This document shows positions 1 through 5,341 of a DNA stretch of 5,341 nt, piece after piece. The DNA is from Actinomycetes bacterium (GTDB lineage: Bacteria; Actinomycetota; Actinomycetes; Actinomycetales; Microbacteriaceae). Below the pieces are notes generated by a model that saw nothing but the letters and a program-made list of their open reading frames with translations, did no database searches and had not been told where the DNA came from. The stretch covers positions 1-5,341 of the forward strand of contig JAJYSF010000096.1 in NCBI GenBank assembly GCA_021793715.1, read 5' to 3'. Position 1 is the first letter of the stretch; every line of letters starts with the position of its first letter. The position numbers and the translations under genes were made by a program.

Positions 1-1125
1 GAACGTCGTCTGCCGCCAGGCGATTCCGCCCGGTTCGGTCATGATCGGCGCGATGACGTTGACGAGCTGTGCGAGCGAGGCGCTCGTCACCCGGTCGGCG
101 TGCTTGAGGAGCGAGATCATCAGATTGCCGAACACCACCGCGTCGAGCACGGAGTAGACGTCTTCGAGCAGGCGCGGGGCGACCGGCCACTCGGCGATGT
201 CCTGGATCTTGTCTTCGTCGTGGAAGCGCGTCAGGTACCAGACGTTCCACTCGTCGAAGGAGATGTTGATCTGCTTCTCGGAACGCTTGACGGCGCGCAC
301 GTGGTCCGCGGTCTGCACGACGGAGTCGATGAATCGGTCCATGTCGACCGCAGACGCGAGAAACGAAGCGGTGTCCCCGTCGTGCTCCTGGTAGTACGCG
401 TGGCACGAGATGTAGTCGACGTCCTCGTAGGTGTGCTGCAGCACGGTGCGCTCCCACTCACCGAACGTCGGCATCTGCGCTCCCGATGAGCCGCACACCA
501 CGAGTTCCACGTCGGGGTCGACCTGGCGCATCGCCTTCGCCGTCTGCGAGGCGATCTTCCCGTAGTCGTCCGCACTGCGGTGACCGAGTTGCCACGGTCC
601 ATCCATCTCGTTGCCGAGGCACCAGATCTTCACTCCGAACGGGTCCGGGCGGCCGTTGGCCGCGCGCTGATCGGTCAGGGCGGTCTTCGCCGGGACATTG
701 GCGTACTCGAGCAGATCGAGCGCCTCCTGCGTGCCACGCGTGCCGAGGTTGACCGCGAGCATCAGCTCGCTGCCGACCTTCTCGAGCCACGACGTGAACT
801 CGTGCAGCCCGACCTCGTTGGTCTCCGTCGAATGCCACGCCAGGTCCAGTCGCCGCGGGCGTTCCTCCCGCGGACCGACGCTGTCCTCCCATCGGAAACC
901 CGAGACGAAGTTGCCGCCGGGATAGCGGATCGTCGTCACGCCGAGCTCACGCACGAGATCGATCACGTCGCCGCGGAAGCCATCGGCGTCCGCCGTCTCG
1001 TGACCGGGTTCGTAGATGCCGTCGTAGATGTGACGGCCGAGATGCTCGACGAAGCCGCCGAACAGGTTGCGATGGATCCGACCGATCGTGAAACGCGGAT
1101 CGATGGACATGAGAGCGGTGGGCAC
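1..1125 (-). CDS. abfA: alpha-L-arabinofuranosidase, GH51 family (C-terminus beyond window)
   Basis: A retaining glycoside hydrolase (EC 3.2.1.55) that removes terminal alpha-L-arabinofuranosyl residues from arabinan or arabinoxylan fragments. The frame is open from a GTG at 1125 to the window edge: 375 codons against about 500 for the family, so the (beta/alpha)8 barrel is nearly all present and the C-terminal beta-sandwich is mostly missing. Visible GH51 landmarks are the N-terminal LFGGFVEHLGRHIYDGIY (residues 21-38), IRYPGGNFVSGF (66-77), the acid/base Glu173 in CLGNEMDGPW, HAYY (242-245) and the nucleophile Glu292 in SFDEWNVWY. There is no signal peptide, so it probably acts in the cytoplasm on imported oligosaccharides. 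The GTG start is chosen because GAAGGAG lies 5 bases upstream and an in-frame stop lies just before that; an ATG at 1110 is a weaker alternative. It follows araA after 200 bases that hold their own regulatory signals. Family assignment is secure; exact substrate is inferred. Confidence 0.95.
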   Translation of the reverse strand, partial: MPTALMSIDPRFTIGRIHRNLFGGFVEHLGRHIYDGIYEPGHETADADGFRGDVIDLVRELGVTTIRYPGGNFVSGFRWEDSVGPREERPRRLDLAWHSTETNEVGLHEFTSWLEKVGSELMLAVNLGTRGTQEALDLLEYANVPAKTALTDQRAANGRPDPFGVKIWCLGNEMDGPWQLGHRSADDYGKIASQTAKAMRQVDPDVELVVCGSSGAQMPTFGEWERTVLQHTYEDVDYISCHAYYQEHDGDTASFLASAVDMDRFIDSVVQTADHVRAVKRSEKQINISFDEWNVWYLTRFHDEDKIQDIAEWPVAPRLLEDVYSVLDAVVFGNLMISLLKHADRVTSASLAQLVNVIAPIMTEPGGIAWRQTTF

Positions 1126-1130
1126 AGCTT

Positions 1131-1137
1131 CTCCTTC
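1131..1137 (-). promoter_or_regulatory. ribosome binding site of abfA
   Basis: On the minus strand this reads GAAGGAG, a strong Shine-Dalgarno match ending 5 bases before the GTG at 1125. The next in-frame ATG (1110) would be 20 bases away, so this site decides for the GTG start. Confidence 0.8.
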
Positions 1138-1151
1138 GAGGCGACGTCAGA

Positions 1152-1198
1152 CTTCCGTGAGCGCGGCGACCCTGCCGATGTCCGAGGCGCTCAGGAAG
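1152..1198 (-). other. bulged hairpin in the abfA leader
   Basis: In the abfA 5' leader, CTTCC plus TGAGCGC (minus strand, 1198-1187) pairs with GCGCTCA and GGAAG (1164-1152), a 12-bp stem broken only by one bulged base (position 1157), with a 22-base loop. It ends 14 bases before the Shine-Dalgarno site. No U-tract follows, so it does not look like an intrinsic terminator. It could affect message stability or translation, or be a chance pairing in GC-rich DNA. Confidence 0.4.
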
Positions 1199-1223
1199 GC
1201 ACGGCAGCGTAGTCTTCTTGCTA

Positions 1224-1252
1224 TTTACAACGTTATAGGTAAACGTTGTAAA
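1224..1252 (-). promoter_or_regulatory. 29-bp operator dyad and probable promoter of abfA
   Basis: TTTACAACGTT (1224-1234) and AACGTTGTAAA (1242-1252) form a perfect 11-bp inverted repeat around a 7-base AT-rich spacer. Each arm contains the palindromic core AACGTT with a central CpG, typical of LacI-family operators; the two cores are 13 bp apart. On the minus strand TATAAC (1237-1232), a good -10 match, sits inside the dyad; no clear -35 is visible, though TTTACA (1252-1247) is present and too close to pair with it. A repressor bound here would cover the -10. The site lies about 100 bases before abfA and is an AT-rich island in GC-rich DNA, which supports a separate regulated promoter for abfA. 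The bound regulator is not identifiable from this window. Confidence 0.65.
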
Positions 1253-1267
1253 GAGCGAGCGAAAGCC

Positions 1268-1286
1268 AGCCGCACATCGTGTGGCT
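1268..1286 (-). terminator. weak hairpin downstream of araA, possible terminator
   Basis: About 40 bases after the araA stop codon, an 8-bp stem (1268-1275 with 1279-1286) closes a 3-base loop. In the minus-strand transcript one pair is an A-C mismatch. The following sequence is only mildly T-rich (TTTCGCTCGCTCTTTA), with no real U-tract, so an efficient intrinsic terminator is doubtful. Its position before the abfA promoter is where one would be expected. Confidence 0.25.
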
Positions 1287-1325
1287 CCGCGGAACGGACA
1301 GCGACGTGCGGCCGGTTCACGTGCC

Positions 1326-2831
1326 TCAGACGCCGTCGGCGATGTGGTGGTACACCTGGTTCCATTTCAGTTCGTTCTGGAACCCGCGTACCGTCGTGTC
1401 GTCGTCGATCTCGAGCAGTTCGACGCCGGCCATTTCAGCGAAGTCGCGGAAGACCTCGATGCCGACGGCGTTCGACATGACCGTGTGGTGCGCGGCGCCG
1501 GCCGCCATCCAGCATGCGGCACTCGTCGGCAGGTCAGGGGCGGGCTTCCACACCGCGCGACCGACCGGAAGGTGGGGCAGCTCGGGCGGGGTGACGAGCT
1601 CGACGACGTTCGCCGTCAGGCGCAGGCGCGTGCGCATGTCGCTCAGCGCGACGACCACGGCGGGGCCAGCATCGGCCGTGAACACAAGGCGCACCGGATC
1701 GGCCTTGCCGCCGATGCCGAGCGGGTGGATCTCGACGCGCGCCTTCTTCTGCGACAGGGAGGGAGCGACCTCGAGCATGTGCGCGCCAAGGATCCGCCCG
1801 TCACCGGGCGTGAGGTCATAGGTGTAGTCCTCCATGAGGCTCGCGCCCCCGGTGAGTCCTGCACCCATGACGTTCGCGACGCGCACGAGGATCGCAGTCT
1901 TCCAGTCCCCCTCGCCGCCGAAGCCGTACCCGTCGGCCATCAGCCGCTGAACGGCGATCCCGGGCAGTTGCTTGAGCGCGCCGAGGTCCTCGAAGTTGTC
2001 GGTGAAGGCCTTGAACCCGCCCTCGTCGAGGAAGGTCCGCAGACCGATCTCGATCGCCGCCGCATCGCGAAGGGACTCGTGGCGTTCTGCGCCGGGACGC
2101 AGTTCGTCGGCGACCTCGTACTGCTCGAGGTACTCGGCGACGAGCGCGTCGATCTGGGAGCCCGTCGCGGCCTCGACCTTCTCCACGAGGTCATTGACGC
2201 CCCAGGTGTTGACCTGCGTGCCGAACTTCGCCTCGACCTCAGTCTTGTCGCCCTCGGTGACGGCGACGTAGCGCATGTTGTCGCCGAAGCGGGCGACCTT
2301 CAGGTTCCGTGCCTCGGCGAATCCGGCTGCCGCGCGCATCCACGTGCTCGTCTCCGACACCACCCGCGGATCGCTCGCGTGACCGACGACGGTCTTGCGA
2401 GCGACGCCGAGACGCGTCTGGATGTATCCGAATTCGCGGTCGCCGTGTGCCGCCTGATTGAGGTTCATGAAGTCGAAGTCGATGGTGTCCCACGGCAGCT
2501 CGACGTTCGCCTGCGTGTGCAGGTGCAGGAGGGGCTTACGGAGTTCCTCGAGCCCGGAAATCCACATCTTCGCGGGACTGAAGGTATGCATCCACGTGAT
2601 GATGCCGATGACGTCGTCGTCGGCGTTCGCGTCAAGCATGGCGCGACGGATCGACGGGGCATCGGTGAGCACCGGTCGCCACTCGATCGGGGCCGGGACC
2701 TCGGCGTTCTCGTCGAGCAGACGCGCGACCTCGCGCGACTGATCGGCGACCTGTTGCAGGGTCTCCTCACCGTAGAGCCCCTGGCTGCCCGTGAGGAACC
2801 AGACCTTCTTGTCGGAATATGGCTTCGTCAT
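1326..2831 (-). CDS. araA: L-arabinose isomerase
   Basis: Cytoplasmic, Mn2+-dependent isomerase (EC 5.3.1.4) converting L-arabinose to L-ribulose, the first step of the pathway. The product is 501 residues, essentially the same as the 500-residue E. coli enzyme. It has the N-terminal [14 protein letters not shown] (10-23), [14 protein letters not shown] (78-91), and all four metal/catalytic positions: Glu307 in [11 protein letters not shown], Glu334 in SLMEDYTYD, His351 in GAHMLEV and His449 in GAAHHTV, matching E. coli Glu306, Glu333, His350 and His450. The ATG at 2831 is chosen over an in-frame upstream start at 2912 because AAAGGAA lies at the right distance, homologues begin near this point, and the extra 27 residues would be encoded by the inverted-repeat gap. 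It follows araD after 132 bases; no convincing promoter is visible there, so co-transcription with araBD is likely. Confidence 0.97.
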   Translation of the reverse strand: MTKPYSDKKVWFLTGSQGLYGEETLQQVADQSREVARLLDENAEVPAPIEWRPVLTDAPSIRRAMLDANADDDVIGIITWMHTFSPAKMWISGLEELRKPLLHLHTQANVELPWDTIDFDFMNLNQAAHGDREFGYIQTRLGVARKTVVGHASDPRVVSETSTWMRAAAGFAEARNLKVARFGDNMRYVAVTEGDKTEVEAKFGTQVNTWGVNDLVEKVEAATGSQIDALVAEYLEQYEVADELRPGAERHESLRDAAAIEIGLRTFLDEGGFKAFTDNFEDLGALKQLPGIAVQRLMADGYGFGGEGDWKTAILVRVANVMGAGLTGGASLMEDYTYDLTPGDGRILGAHMLEVAPSLSQKKARVEIHPLGIGGKADPVRLVFTADAGPAVVVALSDMRTRLRLTANVVELVTPPELPHLPVGRAVWKPAPDLPTSAACWMAAGAAHHTVMSNAVGIEVFRDFAEMAGVELLEIDDDTTVRGFQNELKWNQVYHHIADGV

Positions 2832-2835
2832 GCTG

Positions 2836-2842
2836 TTCCTTT
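2836..2842 (-). promoter_or_regulatory. ribosome binding site of araA
   Basis: The minus strand reads AAAGGAA, with AGGA ending 5 bases before the ATG at 2831. It settles the araA start 27 codons inside the longest open frame. Confidence 0.8.
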
Positions 2843-2863
2843 CGAAACGTGATGGGTCAATGA

Positions 2864-2967
2864 CTGACGGTCCGCGGGATGCGCTCTCGCAAGGCGGAGG
2901 AGGGAAGCGCACCGGACGTGCGCTGACTGACGACAGCGTCGCGAGAGCGCGTCCCGCGGACCGTCAG
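2864..2967. repeat. 27-bp near-perfect inverted repeat between araD and araA
   Basis: The arms 2864-2890 and 2941-2967 are reverse complements at 26 of 27 positions; the one difference is T2880 against G2951. They are separated by 50 bases. The right arm includes the araD stop codon, so an araBDA transcript would fold a very stable stem starting at the end of araD. Inside the loop, AGCGCAC (2906-2912) and GTGCGCT (2918-2924) form a nested 7-bp hairpin with a 5-base loop. TGACTGACG occurs directly repeated at 2861-2869 and 2924-2932. There is no U-tract after either arm, so this is not a classical terminator. Plausible roles are protection or processing of the message, partial attenuation before araA, or a remnant of a small repeat element. 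Confidence 0.85.
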
Positions 2968-3665
2968 CGCTGGCCGTAGACGGTTTGGTAGCGCAGGTAG
3001 AGGGAATCGATCTTCTCCTGGGGGATCGGGAGGGGCTCTCCGAGCTGCCGCGTGACGTGCACCGTCTTGGCGACCTCTTCGAGGAGCACGGCGGTCTTCA
3101 CCGCGGCGCGTCCGGTCGCTCCGATGGTGAACGGGCCGTGGTTCTGCATGAGGACCGCTGTCGATCGGTGGTCGCGAAGCGTCTCGACGATGCCCTGTCC
3201 GATGGAGTCGTCGCCGATCACGGCGAACGGGCCGACCGGGATCGGTCCGCCGAATTCGTCGCCCATCATCGTGAGCACGCAGGGGATCTCTTCGCCGCGC
3301 GCGGCCCACGCCGTGGCGTAGGTCGAGTGCGTGTGCACGACGCCGTGGACGTCGGGCATGTGCCGGTACACGTAGGCGTGCGCGGCGGTGTCGGAGGACG
3401 GGCTGCGGTCGCCCTCGATGAGTTCGCCGTTCAGGTCGCAGACGACCATCGCGTCGGGCTCGAGGTCGTCGTAGCTCACGCCGGAGGGCTTGATGATGAG
3501 TAGGTCGGGGTGCTCGCCGTCACCGGCGACGCGCTCGGAGACATTTCCGGCGGTCCAGGCGACGAGGCCCCAGCGCGGGAGTTCGGCGTGCAGCTCGGCG
3601 ACGCGCCGCTTGGCGGCATCAACGGCGTCGCGCATGACGGCGGGGATCTGATCGATTTCGGGCAT
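2964..3665 (-). CDS. araD: L-ribulose-5-phosphate 4-epimerase
   Basis: Class II aldolase-like zinc enzyme (EC 5.1.3.4) that converts L-ribulose-5-phosphate to D-xylulose-5-phosphate, the last step before the pentose phosphate pathway. The 233-residue product matches the 231-residue E. coli AraD. Phosphate and substrate motifs are GNVS (40-43), KPSG (59-62) and SSDT (90-93). Zinc ligands are His111 and His113 in HTHS and His176 in QNHGPF. The catalytic pair of E. coli (Asp120, Tyr229) corresponds to Asp136 in MMGDEFGG and Tyr230 in the C-terminal YGQ. The open frame extends to a GTG at 3683 overlapping the araB stop, but the ATG at 3665 is preferred because GAAGGAG lies 5 bases upstream. This leaves 14 bases after araB, consistent with one transcript. 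The stop codon falls inside the right arm of the inverted repeat. Confidence 0.96.
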   Translation of the reverse strand: MPEIDQIPAVMRDAVDAAKRRVAELHAELPRWGLVAWTAGNVSERVAGDGEHPDLLIIKPSGVSYDDLEPDAMVVCDLNGELIEGDRSPSSDTAAHAYVYRHMPDVHGVVHTHSTYATAWAARGEEIPCVLTMMGDEFGGPIPVGPFAVIGDDSIGQGIVETLRDHRSTAVLMQNHGPFTIGATGRAAVKTAVLLEEVAKTVHVTRQLGEPLPIPQEKIDSLYLRYQTVYGQR

Positions 3666-3670
3666 TCGTG

Positions 3671-3677
3671 CTCCTTC
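3671..3677 (-). promoter_or_regulatory. ribosome binding site of araD
   Basis: GAAGGAG on the minus strand, ending 5 bases before the ATG at 3665 and located just after the araB stop codon. It is identical in sequence and spacing to the abfA site, and argues against the GTG at 3683 that overlaps the araB stop. Confidence 0.8.
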
Positions 3678-3679
3678 GT

Positions 3680-5293
3680 TCACGGCATCGTCTCGACCGC
3701 GGCGCGCTCAATGGCGAGGCCGGCGCTCCAGCGGTCGAGGAAGTCGGCGTGGTCGGCGACCGCGTCGGGCTCCGGCGTTACGACGGTGGTCTGCTCGTCG
3801 GCGAAGATCGCCGTTTCGAGCCACTCGCTGAGGGCCGCGTCGACGCCGGTCGTGCGCGCGTGGGCGTAGGCGGCCAGCAGAGCCATCCCCCACGCGCCGC
3901 CCTCGCTCGCAGTATCCGAGACCGCGACGGGTGCACCGACCGCCTCGGCGAGCAGCTGCTGCGCGACTCCGGCCGTGCGGAAGACGCCGCCGTGGGCGCG
4001 CATCGCGTCGATCTCGACGCCCTCGTCGGCGAGCGTGCGCATACCGAGGCTGAGCGTCGCGAAGGATCCGCGCAGTTGCGCGCGCATGAAGCCGGCCAGC
4101 GTGAGCGCGGAGGACGGCGTGCGCGCGACGAGCGGGCGCCCCTCGTCGAGTCGGGCGATCGGCTCACCCGACAGGTGGTTGTAGGCGAGGATGCCGTCGT
4201 CGGATCCGCGTGCGAGTGCCCCGGAGAACAGTGCGCCGAACACCTCGTCCGCGGACGCGTCGTGCCCGAGCGCGCGGGCGAACTCGCCGAACACGCCGGC
4301 CCACTCGCCGATCTCGCTCGCGCCGTTGTTGCAGTGCACCATGGCGACCGCGTGGCCCGCCGGCGTCGTGACGAGGTCGATCTCCTCATGCCGTGAGCCG
4401 AGGGGACGCTCCAGCACGATCATGCTGAAGATGCTCGTTCCGGCGCTGACGTTGCCTGTGCGCGGCGTCACGGCGTTGGTCGCGACCATGCCGGTTCCGG
4501 CATCGCCCTCGGGTGGGGCCGCGACGGCGCCGGCGGCGAGCGTGCCGCTCGGATCGAGGAGCCGCGCGCCCTCGTTGGTCAGGCGTCCGGCGTTCTCCCC
4601 CGCCGCGCGGACCGTCGGCAGCAACTCGGCGAGCTGAAGGTGGGTGGCGCCCGCACGGTGGAGGAGCTCGTCGGCGGTGCGGAGCATGTCGCGGTCGTAG
4701 TCGTCCGTGGCCGAATCGATCGGGAACATGCCGGATGCGTCGCCGACGCCGAGCACGCGCTCCCCCGTGAGCAGCTCGTGGACGTAGCCGGACAGCGTCG
4801 TGACGCGAGCGAGGCGCGCGACGTGATCCTCGCCGTCGAGGACGGCCTGGTGGACGTGCGCGACCGACCAGCGCAGCGGGATGTTGATGTCGAGCGCGTC
4901 CGAGAGCACGGCGGCCGCGGTCGCGGTGTTGACGTTCCGCCACGTGCGGAATGGGACGAGCAGCTCGCCGTCCGCGTCGAACGCGAGGTAGCCATGCATC
5001 ATCGCCGAAACGCCCACGGCGCCGACGTCCGCGAGACGCTCGCCGAAGCGTTCCTCGACCTCGGCGGCGAGTTCCGCGTACGCCGCGACGAGACCGTGGC
5101 GCACGGCTTCGAGCGGGTACGTCCACAGACCGTCGGCGAGCGTGTTCTCCCACGCGTGCCCGCCGGTCGCAAGCGTCTCCCCCGCGAGCGTCGTCAGACA
5201 GGCCTTGATCCGGGTCGAGCCGAGTTCGATGCCGAGCGCTGTCTCGCCGCTGCGGATGGCGCGACGCGCGTCATCGGGTGGCATCTGCGTCAT
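3680..5293 (-). CDS. araB: L-ribulokinase, FGGY-family carbohydrate kinase
   Basis: Cytoplasmic ATP-dependent sugar kinase; in this operon its role is phosphorylation of L-ribulose to L-ribulose-5-phosphate (EC 2.7.1.16). From the ATG at 5293 it has 537 residues. The FGGY N-domain starts with the phosphate loop GIELGSTRIK (21-30) and carries MMHG (98-101). The probable catalytic base is Asp264 in PEGDAGTGM. The C-domain has GNVSAGTS (280-287) and AHGGVFRT (433-440), followed by SEGGAWGMALLAAYA for nucleotide binding. The MHG motif and the GD-containing motif resemble xylulokinase more than E. coli AraB, so the substrate is inferred mainly from araD and araA next door. The start at 5293 has TGGAG at a 6-base spacing; an ATG at 5305 would add four residues but its AGGA directly abuts the codon. 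A LacI-type operator lies about 33 bases upstream. Confidence 0.9.
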   Translation of the reverse strand: MTQMPPDDARRAIRSGETALGIELGSTRIKACLTTLAGETLATGGHAWENTLADGLWTYPLEAVRHGLVAAYAELAAEVEERFGERLADVGAVGVSAMMHGYLAFDADGELLVPFRTWRNVNTATAAAVLSDALDINIPLRWSVAHVHQAVLDGEDHVARLARVTTLSGYVHELLTGERVLGVGDASGMFPIDSATDDYDRDMLRTADELLHRAGATHLQLAELLPTVRAAGENAGRLTNEGARLLDPSGTLAAGAVAAPPEGDAGTGMVATNAVTPRTGNVSAGTSIFSMIVLERPLGSRHEEIDLVTTPAGHAVAMVHCNNGASEIGEWAGVFGEFARALGHDASADEVFGALFSGALARGSDDGILAYNHLSGEPIARLDEGRPLVARTPSSALTLAGFMRAQLRGSFATLSLGMRTLADEGVEIDAMRAHGGVFRTAGVAQQLLAEAVGAPVAVSDTASEGGAWGMALLAAYAHARTTGVDAALSEWLETAIFADEQTTVVTPEPDAVADHADFLDRWSAGLAIERAAVETMP

Positions 5294-5299
5294 TGCGAG

Positions 5300-5304
5300 C
5301 TCCA
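5300..5304 (-). promoter_or_regulatory. ribosome binding site of araB
   Basis: TGGAG on the minus strand, ending 6 bases before the ATG at 5293. It overlaps the alternative ATG at 5305, and supports the shorter araB. Confidence 0.6.
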
Positions 5305-5326
5305 TTCCTGGTCGATGTCCTCTTCA

Positions 5327-5340
5327 TGTTAGCGCTCACA
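5327..5340 (-). promoter_or_regulatory. LacI-family operator upstream of araBDA
   Basis: The plus strand reads TGTTAGCGCTCACA, a 14-bp palindrome with one mismatched pair around a central CpG. This is the classical LacI/GalR-family operator form and close to the TGTTAGCGCTAACA type known for arabinose regulators in actinobacteria. It sits 34 to 47 bases before the araB ATG at 5293, where a bound repressor would block transcription initiation or early elongation. The core promoter lies beyond the window edge. The regulator itself is not in the window. Confidence 0.7.
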
Positions 5341-5341
5341 A

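Noticed and set aside
100..1212. Plus-strand open frames opposite the GH51 gene
   Set aside because: The minus strand encodes a continuous GH51 protein with both catalytic glutamates, so these are shadows.
2840..2847. TTTCGAAA palindrome as an operator before araA
   Set aside because: It is only 8 bp with no extended symmetry, overlaps the ribosome binding site, and no promoter is visible near it.
1281..2852. Open frame of 523 codons on the plus strand, antisense to araA
   Set aside because: araA is unmistakable on the other strand. In GC-rich DNA with strong third-position bias the opposite frame stays open by chance; the translation is rich in Arg, Asp, His and Val without any recognisable family, and no ribosome binding site supports it.
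2832..2912. N-terminal extension of AraA by 27 residues from an ATG at 2912
   Set aside because: It would be encoded by the inverted-repeat gap, has no family similarity, and the ATG at 2831 has its own well-placed ribosome binding site.
2864..2967. Miniature transposable element
   Set aside because: No target-site duplication flanks the inverted repeat and only one copy is visible here; it cannot be called mobile without a genome-wide search.
3680..3683. Four-base stop/start overlap between araB and araD (GTGA)
   Set aside because: The GTG lacks a good ribosome binding site, whereas the ATG at 3665 has GAAGGAG at ideal spacing and gives a normal family length.
2985..4396. Plus-strand open frames opposite araD and araB, such as 2985-3503 and 3668-4396
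   Set aside because: They mirror conserved araD and araB coding sequence, have low-complexity composition and no family motifs.

Overview
The window is GC-rich, uses almost only G/C-ending codons, and reads as high-GC actinobacterial DNA. The closest fit is probably a soil or plant-associated Microbacteriaceae-like organism, inferred from codon style and operon type without a database search. All supported genes lie on the minus strand, so transcription runs from the right edge to the left. I see no RNA genes, CRISPR array, insertion sequence or plus-strand gene.

Right to left: a LacI-type operator half-cut by the window edge (5327-5340); araB, an FGGY kinase of the L-ribulokinase group (3680-5293); araD, L-ribulose-5-phosphate 4-epimerase (2964-3665), 14 bases after araB; a 132-base gap filled largely by a 27-bp near-perfect inverted repeat; araA, L-arabinose isomerase (1326-2831); a 200-base gap holding a second, differently built operator/promoter region and a leader hairpin; and the first 375 codons of a GH51 alpha-L-arabinofuranosidase (1-1125), whose C-terminus lies beyond the left edge.

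Together the genes form a complete pathway from arabinose-decorated oligosaccharides to the pentose phosphate pathway. The GH51 enzyme, apparently cytoplasmic, releases L-arabinose; AraA isomerises it to L-ribulose; AraB phosphorylates it; AraD epimerises L-ribulose-5-phosphate to D-xylulose-5-phosphate. The transporter and regulator are not in the window. The protein-coding content is well-known biology. The parts worth a second look are non-coding: the long araD-araA hairpin, the two unlike operators, and the hairpin in the GH51 leader.
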